Of a stretch of 6,528 nucleotides of DNA, positions 1 to 5,416 are shown piece by piece; position 1 is the first letter of the stretch, and every line of letters begins with the position of its first letter. The position numbers and the translations under genes are program-made. The stretch is taken from positions 1-6,528 of the forward strand of contig SMXE01000194.1 of NCBI GenBank assembly GCA_004357015.1. The letters run 5' to 3'. The notes below the pieces were generated by a model. The model ran no database searches. It saw nothing but the letters and a program-made list of their open reading frames with translations, and was not told where the DNA came from. Source of the stretch: Caldithrix sp. GTDB taxonomy: Bacteria > Zhuqueibacterota > Zhuqueibacteria > Oceanimicrobiales > Oceanimicrobiaceae.

Positions 1-129
1 CGAATAGACGCAGTGCTTGCGGATAGCCTGATGCCTGACCAAGCCGCACTATGGCGGTTTCGCTACTTTTCGCCGGCGAGTGGGGAATACTGGAGGTCTT
101 GGTGGACGCGCGTGGCGGTGGTTTGGTGA
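1..129 (+). CDS. C-terminal fragment of a secreted protein, 5' part of a frameshifted T9SS cargo gene (partial)
   Basis: The first reading frame is open from the window edge to a TGA at 127-129 and encodes 42 residues. It has protein-like composition, rich in aromatic residues near its end (FRYFSPASGEYWRSWWTRVAVV). The frame of the downstream sorting domain has stops at 24-26 and 36-38, so it cannot supply the upstream protein. The two frames overlap between 51 and 129. The simplest reading is one gene whose frame shifts (net -1) at about 110-127, in a G/T-rich stretch. The fold and function of the upstream protein cannot be told from 42 residues. A true frameshift mutation, an assembly error, or two unrelated overlapping frames are all possible. 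That this segment is coding is moderately supported. Confidence 0.5.
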   Translation, partial: RIDAVLADSLMPDQAALWRFRYFSPASGEYWRSWWTRVAVVW

Positions 130-443
130 CCGGGGCGCCAAAGCAAAGCAACTCGCAAGCGCCGGTTCATTTCAGCCTGAAACAAAACTATCCCAATCCG
201 TTCAACCCAACAACGGTAATTGAGTACGAATTACCGAAAATCGGGCAAGTGACATTGACCGTACTTAATTTGCTTGGCCAGAAGGTGCGGCGGCTTGTCC
301 GACAAGAGCAACATGCCGGTGTGTACCGCATAGTCTGGGATGGCCGGGACTCTTCTGGCAATCGCGTGGCGCCCGGCATCTACATTCACCGTCTGCAAAC
401 GGCAAGTCTCACGTTGACCCGTCGGATGGTTTTTCTGCCGTAG
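51..443 (+). CDS. T9SS type A sorting domain (C-terminal end of a secreted protein)
   Basis: The 130-residue frame ends in a classic Por-type C-terminal domain of proteins exported by the type IX secretion system. The landmarks are QNYPNPFNPTT at residues 45-55, the beta-strand segment VTLTVLNLLGQKVRRL at 67-82, and the FlgD-Ig-like segment WDGRDSSGNRVAPGIYIHRL at 96-115, followed by a short last strand to FLP. In this family the domain directs cargo through the outer membrane and is then usually removed or used for surface attachment. The ATG at 51 is probably not a natural start. Residues 1-25 do not resemble a signal peptide with cleavage site, no ribosome site precedes it, and the other frame (1-129) looks like the real upstream protein. 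The real coding in this frame probably begins at about 111-126. The domain identity is secure; the start is not. Confidence 0.8.
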   Translation: MAVSLLFAGEWGILEVLVDARGGGLVTGAPKQSNSQAPVHFSLKQNYPNPFNPTTVIEYELPKIGQVTLTVLNLLGQKVRRLVRQEQHAGVYRIVWDGRDSSGNRVAPGIYIHRLQTASLTLTRRMVFLP

Positions 444-497
444 CTCACTCTGAGGCATCACGAATCAAATGTTGTTCTGAAAATTTCCGCGGAATTG

Positions 498-558
498 CAC
501 GGATTTTCCTAACGCGGCAAAGCCGCAGCCAAAGATAAGCCACGGATTCACCCGGATT
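498..558. repeat. Repeat-like intergenic patch with CACGGATT motifs and a GC hairpin
   Basis: CACGGATT occurs at 498-505 and 541-548, and the variant CCCGGATT at 551-558. Between them is a perfect small hairpin, GCGGC-AAA-GCCGC (514-526), with no T-tract after it, so it is not a terminator. The pattern resembles dispersed non-coding repeats that give rise to spurious short reading frames in some environmental genomes. Whether it is dispersed in this genome cannot be seen from one copy. Confidence 0.35.
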
Positions 559-650
559 GGGCATGGATAAGATGAGTTTGGACGCTTAGCGCCACCCATT
601 GGCAAAATTTGTTGATATAAAACGACTAAGTTCAAGACAAATAGAGTCAA

Positions 651-693
651 AAAAAGCCAAAGTAATTTTATTGCTTCTACTTTTAGGCTTTTT
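651..693. terminator. Bidirectional rho-independent terminator-like hairpin
   Basis: The left arm AAAAAGCC (651-658) pairs with GGCTTTTT (686-693). The stem continues with AAAGTA (659-664) pairing with TACTTT (678-683) after a 2-base bulge (TA, 684-685). The loop is 665-677. The A-run on the left and T-run on the right would make it work on either strand. It lies about 200 bases after the upstream stop codon, in an AT-rich stretch, so it could end transcription of the left gene or insulate the ABC gene. The GC core is only three pairs, which limits confidence. Confidence 0.45.
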
Positions 694-790
694 CAAGCAA
701 ATGGTCTCTGATAGACTCTGCCATATCCCTGTTCATCAGTATGAATCCGGTGCTAAAATTTCATTTGAACTTTGCTAAGAAAACAACGCC

Positions 791-820
791 TTGCAAACTT
801 GTAGTACAGAAGATTATTAT
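791..820 (+). promoter_or_regulatory. Possible sigma70-type promoter for the ABC ATPase gene
   Basis: TTGCAA (791-796) and TATTAT (815-820) are separated by 18 bases, close to -35/-10 consensus and spacing. Transcription would begin near 827 and leave a leader of about 150 bases before the ATG at 975. Some FCB bacteria use a different promoter consensus (TTTG / TAnnTTTG), which is not matched here, so this is tentative. Confidence 0.25.
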
Positions 821-831
821 GGAAGCGCTGA

Positions 832-848
832 GTGACAGGTAATGTCAC
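832..848. promoter_or_regulatory. 17-bp perfect palindrome, candidate operator
   Basis: GTGACA (832-837), a 5-base spacer GGTAA, then TGTCAC (843-848). The arms are exact inverted repeats. The site sits 12 bases after the candidate -10 box, where a bound dimeric repressor would block initiation or early elongation. The regulator cannot be named: the arms differ from the standard CRP and FNR half-site arrangement. Confidence 0.35.
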
Positions 849-974
849 GATGGGGTCGTCGACAGTTTTGGTTTGTGCTGTTCCCGTACGCCAGCGGATT
901 TTTGGTTTGGAGAAGTTGCGCAGATTCTCTAAATTGCTTAAGGAACAAATACTCAGCACCCAAACACGACCCGA

Positions 975-1787
975 ATGATCAGAATTTCGAACCTCTATTT
1001 TGAGTTTCCAGCCCAGGAAGGCAGCGCTGTCCAGGTGCTGGACGGCATCGACCTGACCATCGCAGATGGCGAGTCCGTGGCGCTCATGGGACCGAACGGC
1101 TCCGGCAAAACCACCCTGGCGCGCTGCCTGAACGGCTTGCTGCAACCCACAGGGGGAGAGGTACTGGTGGACGGCCTGAACAGCAGCCGCGCGGATGACC
1201 TCAACGAAATTCGTCGCCGTGTCGGGATGGTTTTCCAGAATCCGGAAAACCAAATTGTCTCCACCACCGTAGAGCGCGAAATTGCCTTTGGACTTGAGAA
1301 CCTGGGAATCGAGCACGACGAGATGCACCGCATCGTAGATGAAATGCTGCGGAAGTTTGGCCTGGAATGCTACCGCACTCATGCGCCGCACCTGCTTTCC
1401 GGCGGCGAAATGCAGCGCCTGGCGCTGGCCGCTGTGATGGCCATGTCTCCGAAATATATCGTGTTTGATGAGCCCACTTCTTTTCTCGATGCCGCAAGTC
1501 GCAAGGCTGTCTTTCCCATGATTCGGAAAGTGAACAAAGAAAACAATGTCGCGACGCTCTTCATCACGCAGTCTCCCGAAGAGACGCTGCATTTTGGCCG
1601 CCTTCTGATTTTGCATCGTGGAAAAATCGTGCGCGATGGCGTTCCGTCTGAAATCTTCGCTGATGTGGCCGCGATGCAGAAAATCGGCCTCAACGTTCCT
1701 GCCGAATATGAAGTAAATTTTTATTTACAAAAATTTTCAGACGGTAAATTGTCGCTCAACCCTTCTGATTTCCTGCCGATACTTTAA
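975..1787 (+). CDS. ECF-type (EcfA/CbiO-like) ABC transporter ATP-binding protein
   Basis: This 270-residue cytoplasmic ATPase has all main ABC nucleotide-binding motifs in order: Walker A GPNGSGKTT (39-47), Q-loop VFQNPENQIV (86-95), signature LSGGEMQR (141-148), Walker B YIVFDEP (161-167) and D-loop SFLDAASR (169-176). The Q-loop sequence QNPENQIV and the overall length with a short C-terminal tail match the energy-coupling factor family, which powers uptake of vitamins or metal ions with a transmembrane EcfT and a substrate-binding S component. The H-loop position reads FITQSPEE, with Gln199 where His is usual. The ATG at 975 is the only ATG after the in-frame TAA at 939-941 that keeps the N-terminal strand; no good ribosome site precedes it. 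No EcfT, S component or second ATPase is in the window, so the substrate is unknown. The last codons are AT-rich, unlike the rest. The pilus genes follow 131 bases later, with no evident functional link. Confidence 0.85.
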   Translation: MIRISNLYFEFPAQEGSAVQVLDGIDLTIADGESVALMGPNGSGKTTLARCLNGLLQPTGGEVLVDGLNSSRADDLNEIRRRVGMVFQNPENQIVSTTVEREIAFGLENLGIEHDEMHRIVDEMLRKFGLECYRTHAPHLLSGGEMQRLALAAVMAMSPKYIVFDEPTSFLDAASRKAVFPMIRKVNKENNVATLFITQSPEETLHFGRLLILHRGKIVRDGVPSEIFADVAAMQKIGLNVPAEYEVNFYLQKFSDGKLSLNPSDFLPIL

Positions 1788-1918
1788 ACATTCATGTTGA
1801 TTGGTTAAGCCCGAGATCTCCGGGACCAGTGGATACAAACGAACCATCTTCTCCTGGCAGTCTGCCCATGAATACGCGTGTTTAACCAGTTGAGCAATTT
1901 GAGGAGCAGTTCAGAAAA
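1788..1918. other. Gap between ABC gene and pilus genes
   Basis: There is no T-tracted hairpin after the ABC stop codon and no -35/-10 pair with acceptable spacing. A near-palindromic CCCGAGATCTCCGGG (1810-1824) could form a short stem. A five-codon frame (1868-1885) ends before the next gene. The pilus genes may therefore be read through from the ABC gene or use a promoter that cannot be recognised here. Confidence 0.4.
1901..1906 (+). promoter_or_regulatory. Ribosome binding site for the PilM-PilN gene
   Basis: GAGGAG lies 12 bases before the ATG at 1919, slightly long spacing. An in-frame TAA at 1883-1885 excludes any start further upstream, including the in-frame ATG at 1868, so this site and the 1919 ATG define the N-terminus. 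Confidence 0.5.
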
Positions 1919-4801
1919 ATGGGCGGCCGAGACGCTAAAGTGAAGCCAGAAAATCTGGATCTCGATTTTTTGCTGCAGGAAAAGAGGAAGCAGCAGGGTG
2001 AGAGCGCAGAAGGAACCGAACCAGAAGCGCCGGCATCGGACAGCCTAAGCGACGAGTCGATGATTCTGGGCAGCGATTCCTCCATAGAGTTCGGGCTGCC
2101 AGATGAGCTTGCGCTCGACTCAGAGGAAGCGCAGTTTCCCCTGTCTGATGAAGGCGCCGCCGCAGACGCCGGATTAGGTTTTGACATCAACGATGAGACT
2201 CTCAATTTGGCGGATGCCCTAAACCGCACCTTGGACTCGGCGCCAGAATCCGCAGAGCAGGCTGATGATGAGCAGCTTGCTGCAGGAGATATTCTTCTCC
2301 CGTCTGACCCTTCTGAAGTTTCCGAACAGTTACACGACCTGGCTCTCCTGGAGAGCCAGGAAGCAAACTCCGACGCGGATACAAGCCCATCCAGCCAGTC
2401 TACAGAGCACCTTACGGGCGACAGGGAAAAAGTCAGCCAGGAGATAGAAACTCTGATGGCGGAAATCCAGTCAGCGGTTTCTGACCCGGAGACGGACGAA
2501 GCAGCGCCGATATTTTTTAAGGACGCCGCCGCCGATCTTGACACGGAGGACGAGAGCGTTGCGTCATTGCTTGATGCGGCCCCGGAAGACGATAAAACGG
2601 ATGAACCTGGTTTCCAACTTTCCGATGACGCCGCGCCAGAAGTGGACAGTCAGCCCGCTGCTGACAACACAGGGATCGACGCTGTTGAGACAGGGAGCGA
2701 TTTTCTGGATTTATCTATCGCGGAACAGCCACAGAGCGCAGGAGATGCGGCGGGGCAGTTTTCTGCTGAGAAAATGGAATCACTGCTGGAAGCGAATCCG
2801 GGTGAGGCACAACCGCCGCAGGACCTGAATGCCAGCAACCCAGAACAGCAGCCACAAGTGCCGGACGCCGCGAGTCCGTTAGACCTGGCATTGCCCACAG
2901 AGCCGTCTGGAGCAGCAACGGAGAGCGATATGGCCAGGGCGTCGTCGCTTCCGGCGGCCGAAAAGCAAAAGGGAGAAAGTGAGAAGGCGTCTCCTTTTGC
3001 TAGTTTCCTCAAGGAGAATGAGGGTAAGCCGGCAGGACGCACGCCCAAAATTTCCCACAAAAAGCAGCCCGGTTCTGCGCAAGCGAAGAAGAAACGGCGC
3101 ATTTTCAAGACGAAAATATCACTCACCTCTGTTTTTGCGAACAGCAGGCTGCTCGGGCTCGATGTCGGCTCAAAGGGGATCAAGTATGTGCAGCTCCAGA
3201 AAACGGCCGCCGGTATCAAGCTGATCAACTGTGGTAGTTTTGCAGCTCCAGAAACTGAGCAAAACGCGGCGAGAGAGGTCGTCAGCGAGCGGTTTGGCGC
3301 CGCCATCACGAAAAATTTCAATGCCAGGGCGTTTAAAAATACGTTGATAACCACAGCAGTTTCTGGCATGGAAGTGTTGTTCAAGAACGTGCTGATTCCG
3401 AAAATGGGTAGGAAGGAACTCACCAAAGCCGTGCCCTGGGCTTGCCGCAAAGATTTCCCTTTCCCCATCGAAGCGACTATCTTCGAGTTTCAGTCGACAA
3501 GCGACAAAAAAAGTGCGGCGGACGGTAAGTTAGACATGATCGTGGTCGCCGTTCAGAAAGAGCTGATTTCAAATCACCTTGAGATGCTGGGCCGTGCACG
3601 GGTTACGCCGACGAAAATATCGACTATCCCGGTCGCGCTGTGGAGCGTTTTTCGTGTTTGTGTCAGAAAAGGTACTGAGGGCTGCTACGCCGTCCTCGAC
3701 CTCGGGGATGCTTCCAGCCACATCGTTTTCGTGAACAATGGACATTTGCAGTTTGCGCGCGAACTTTCCACGGCTGCCGGCGACTTTACGCGAGCGTTGA
3801 CCGGGGACCTGTTTATCAATGGCCGGGAAATCAAGTTGAGCATTGAACAGGCGGACACGCTGAAGCGAAAATATGGCATCCCGCATGAGCACGATGACTC
3901 GATCACAGAGGATGGCATCCCGGTAAAAGAAATCGCAGTGATGGTGGGACCTGTGGTTGAGCGGTTGGTCAATGATATTCAGCGTACGGTTGAATTCTAC
4001 AAGGAGAAATTCAAAGTAGATGCCATCAAGAAAGTTTATCTCACTGGCGGTGGCGCGTTCATGCCCAATCTGGCTTCTTTGCTCGTACGGGAACTGAACC
4101 TGAAAGTAAGCATCCTGAATCCGTTCGACACAATTTCCCTCAAAAAGTTTGGCGATCAACCACGTCTTGCTTCTTCGGGCCCACGTTTCGCAGTAGCAGT
4201 GGGGCTGGCATTGGACCGCGGCCGAGAGTTGAACTTGCTGCCGAGGGAGTTCAAGGGGTCGCAGACACTGCAGTATCTCAAACGTATCTATCGTTACGTG
4301 TTACTGATTCTCATTCTGACGATGGCCTTTTTGTCGCAGGATATTTCGAGGGAGTTCAGGGCGGTGGAGCAGAGATTCAAGCGGTTGAACACGGAGTTCC
4401 GGGAGGGCGAACCGAAACGGGAAACATTTCTGGCGCTGCAGCATGCGCTGCAAATCCTGACAAAAGCGGGCCAGCAGTATGGCAATTCGCTCAGCGCCGA
4501 CCTTAGCGCGGCAACCCATCTCAAGGTGGTCGGCAATTATTTTCCGCGCAACATGACTTTGACGTCCCTGCGGATTTTTAAGCGCGAACGGAAGGTTGAA
4601 GGATCGGAAAATGAATTCTATAGCGAGCAGGTTGTGGTGCTGCACGGCGTTGCGTTTGCGAACAACTCGATGGAAGGCATAAACCTGGCGGAGTTCTTGA
4701 TTGAACTCGAGAAGTTGGACTATTTTAGTTCCATTTCCTTGAAATCGCAGAAAATTCGCGAAGATGGCAGTTTACAATTCACATTGGAATGTGTGATCTG
4801 A
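1919..4801 (+). CDS. pilM: PilM-PilN fusion protein with long acidic N-terminal extension (type IV pilus alignment complex)
   Basis: This 960-residue protein combines several parts. Residues 1-360 are acidic, low in complexity and probably disordered, with about 88 Asp/Glu against about 16 Lys/Arg by hand count. Residues 361-400 are a basic hinge containing KKKRR. A complete PilM actin-like ATP-binding domain spans about 408-768: LLGLDVGSKGIKYVQL at 411-426 (phosphate 1), WACRKDFPFPIEATIFEFQ at 507-525, AVLDLGDASSHIVF at 591-604 (phosphate 2), KKVYLTGGGAFMPNL at 704-718 (adenosine loop) and AVAVGLAL at 758-765. PilN follows directly: LNLLPREF at 771-778, a membrane helix at about 791-807, a helical stalk, and a periplasmic ferredoxin-like domain to 960. 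In the family PilM binds the NLLP tail of PilN in the cytoplasm, and PilN dimerises with PilO in the periplasm. Here both are one chain, as in T2SS GspL, to which it may equally be compared. pilO follows 9 bases after the stop. The PilM and PilN identities are strong; the role of the acidic arm is unknown. Confidence 0.9.
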   Translation: MGGRDAKVKPENLDLDFLLQEKRKQQGESAEGTEPEAPASDSLSDESMILGSDSSIEFGLPDELALDSEEAQFPLSDEGAAADAGLGFDINDETLNLADALNRTLDSAPESAEQADDEQLAAGDILLPSDPSEVSEQLHDLALLESQEANSDADTSPSSQSTEHLTGDREKVSQEIETLMAEIQSAVSDPETDEAAPIFFKDAAADLDTEDESVASLLDAAPEDDKTDEPGFQLSDDAAPEVDSQPAADNTGIDAVETGSDFLDLSIAEQPQSAGDAAGQFSAEKMESLLEANPGEAQPPQDLNASNPEQQPQVPDAASPLDLALPTEPSGAATESDMARASSLPAAEKQKGESEKASPFASFLKENEGKPAGRTPKISHKKQPGSAQAKKKRRIFKTKISLTSVFANSRLLGLDVGSKGIKYVQLQKTAAGIKLINCGSFAAPETEQNAAREVVSERFGAAITKNFNARAFKNTLITTAVSGMEVLFKNVLIPKMGRKELTKAVPWACRKDFPFPIEATIFEFQSTSDKKSAADGKLDMIVVAVQKELISNHLEMLGRARVTPTKISTIPVALWSVFRVCVRKGTEGCYAVLDLGDASSHIVFVNNGHLQFARELSTAAGDFTRALTGDLFINGREIKLSIEQADTLKRKYGIPHEHDDSITEDGIPVKEIAVMVGPVVERLVNDIQRTVEFYKEKFKVDAIKKVYLTGGGAFMPNLASLLVRELNLKVSILNPFDTISLKKFGDQPRLASSGPRFAVAVGLALDRGRELNLLPREFKGSQTLQYLKRIYRYVLLILILTMAFLSQDISREFRAVEQRFKRLNTEFREGEPKRETFLALQHALQILTKAGQQYGNSLSADLSAATHLKVVGNYFPRNMTLTSLRIFKRERKVEGSENEFYSEQVVVLHGVAFANNSMEGINLAEFLIELEKLDYFSSISLKSQKIREDGSLQFTLECVI
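2338..2360. repeat. 23-bp near-perfect palindrome inside the acidic-arm coding region
   Basis: CCTGGCTCTCC (2338-2348), one central T, then GGAGAGCCAGG (2350-2360). The 11-base arms are exact reverse complements. It encodes part of D-L-A-L-L-E-S-Q-E around residues 140-148. In RNA it would form a stable GC-rich hairpin with a short loop, and in DNA a dyad site. Confidence 0.6.
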
Positions 4802-4804
4802 GGA
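4800..4804 (+). promoter_or_regulatory. Ribosome binding site of pilO overlapping the previous stop codon
   Basis: GAGGA at 4800-4804 begins inside the TGA stop (4799-4801) of the PilM-PilN gene and lies 6 bases before the pilO ATG at 4811. This spacing is near ideal and implies translational coupling between the two partners. Confidence 0.65.
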
Positions 4805-4810
4805 AGTGAA

Positions 4811-5392
4811 ATGAACGAGTCTTTGAAAGTGCTCTTGTTAGCCGTGGGACTGTTGCTGGCGGCTTGCTGTCTCTGGTTCTTTTTCTTCTACCGCCCCGAG
4901 ATTTCCAGGATGAAGGATATTGAAAAAGCGACCCAGGATCTCGTGTCAAAATTGCAGAGCTTTCGTGTGGATGACCGTCAGATTGCGGCGCTTGAGCAAC
5001 GTGTGCGAACGCTCAAAACGGAGGTTGAATCGACGCAGAGGAAAATCATCAACAAGGATGCCTTGAAGTCTGCGGTGAGGCAGTTAGAGCAGCAAGGCAG
5101 AAAATTCGGACTGAAGTTTCAGACCATTATTCCCGATTACACTTCATTGATGGAAGTCGGCAGGCAAGATGAATCAGGAGAGGACGTGATGCAGCTCACC
5201 GTGCACATTAAGCTGCAGGGCAGGTACCGCAACTTTGGGCGTTTCCTGGAGTCGCTTGGGGAGTTGCCCTTCCTGATTTCACTGGGAGAGATCAGCATAT
5301 TATACAACGAGAAAGTCTTCCCGCAATTAGAGGTGCTGATGGACACAATTCTGTATTTGCAGGAAGTGCGTCCCGCGGTTGCAACCATGTAA
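4811..5392 (+). CDS. pilO: PilO, type IV pilus inner-membrane alignment protein
   Basis: The 193-residue protein has the PilO layout: a short cytoplasmic N-terminus, one membrane helix (about 6-27, very hydrophobic with FFFF), a periplasmic coiled coil (about 30-95, for example IAALEQRVRTLKTEVEST), and a C-terminal ferredoxin-like domain (about 98-185). In that domain, IKLQGRYRNFGRFLESLGEL at 133-152 is the most typical PilO/GspM-like stretch. PilO pairs with PilN in the periplasm to form the inner-membrane platform that aligns the pilus motor with the secretin, and it contacts PilP. Its length is close to the usual family length. It sits directly after the PilM-PilN gene with an overlapping ribosome site, and 24 bases before the next gene. 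GspM of a type II secretion system is the main alternative; the AMIN-type secretin downstream favours the pilus reading. Confidence 0.85.
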   Translation: MNESLKVLLLAVGLLLAACCLWFFFFYRPEISRMKDIEKATQDLVSKLQSFRVDDRQIAALEQRVRTLKTEVESTQRKIINKDALKSAVRQLEQQGRKFGLKFQTIIPDYTSLMEVGRQDESGEDVMQLTVHIKLQGRYRNFGRFLESLGELPFLISLGEISILYNEKVFPQLEVLMDTILYLQEVRPAVATM

Positions 5393-5416
5393 AGCAACGA
5401 AACTGGTCAAACGAGA

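Larger units (their letters stand above)
444..974. other. Intergenic region, no gene seen
   Basis: These 531 bases hold no convincing gene. The short minus-strand frame across 465-650 has no family features, and the long minus-strand frame entering from 1616 is antisense to the ABC gene. From left to right the stretch contains a repeat-like patch with CGGATT motifs and a small GC hairpin (about 485-560), an AT-rich segment with a terminator-like hairpin (651-693), a candidate promoter (791-820), a perfect palindrome (832-848), and a 10-bp direct repeat TTTTGGTTTG at 866-875 and 900-909. Confidence 0.6.

Noticed and set aside
465..650. Possible 61-codon minus-strand gene in the intergenic gap
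   Set aside because: It covers the CGGATT repeat-like patch, and I recognise no family features. It looks like a spurious frame arising from repeat DNA.
753..1616. Long minus-strand open frame of 287 codons opposite the ABC ATPase
   Set aside because: It is antisense to a gene with every ABC motif and shows no recognisable domain of its own.
1713..1728. GTAAAT-TTTT-ATTTAC hairpin near the end of the ABC gene
   Set aside because: AT-only 6-bp arms inside coding sequence, followed by 57 more coding bases. It is too weak for a terminator.
1797..1837. Promoter for the pilus genes (TTGATT and GATACA)
   Set aside because: The spacing is 29 bases, too long for a sigma70 promoter, and no better pair is visible.
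1868..1885. Five-codon leader peptide (MNTRV) before the PilM-PilN gene
   Set aside because: It has no ribosome site of its own, no run of regulatory codons and no attenuator hairpin after it.
2650..3468. Minus-strand open frame of 272 codons opposite the PilM region
   Set aside because: It is antisense to the acidic arm and the start of PilM. Its Ser/Ala/Cys-rich composition is what the reverse complement of acidic, Ala-rich codons gives.
4432..4454. Inverted/direct repeat of GCGCTGCA with TGCAGC-ATGC-GCTGCA
   Set aside because: Short arms, explained by repeated Ala-Leu-Gln codons (LALQHALQ).
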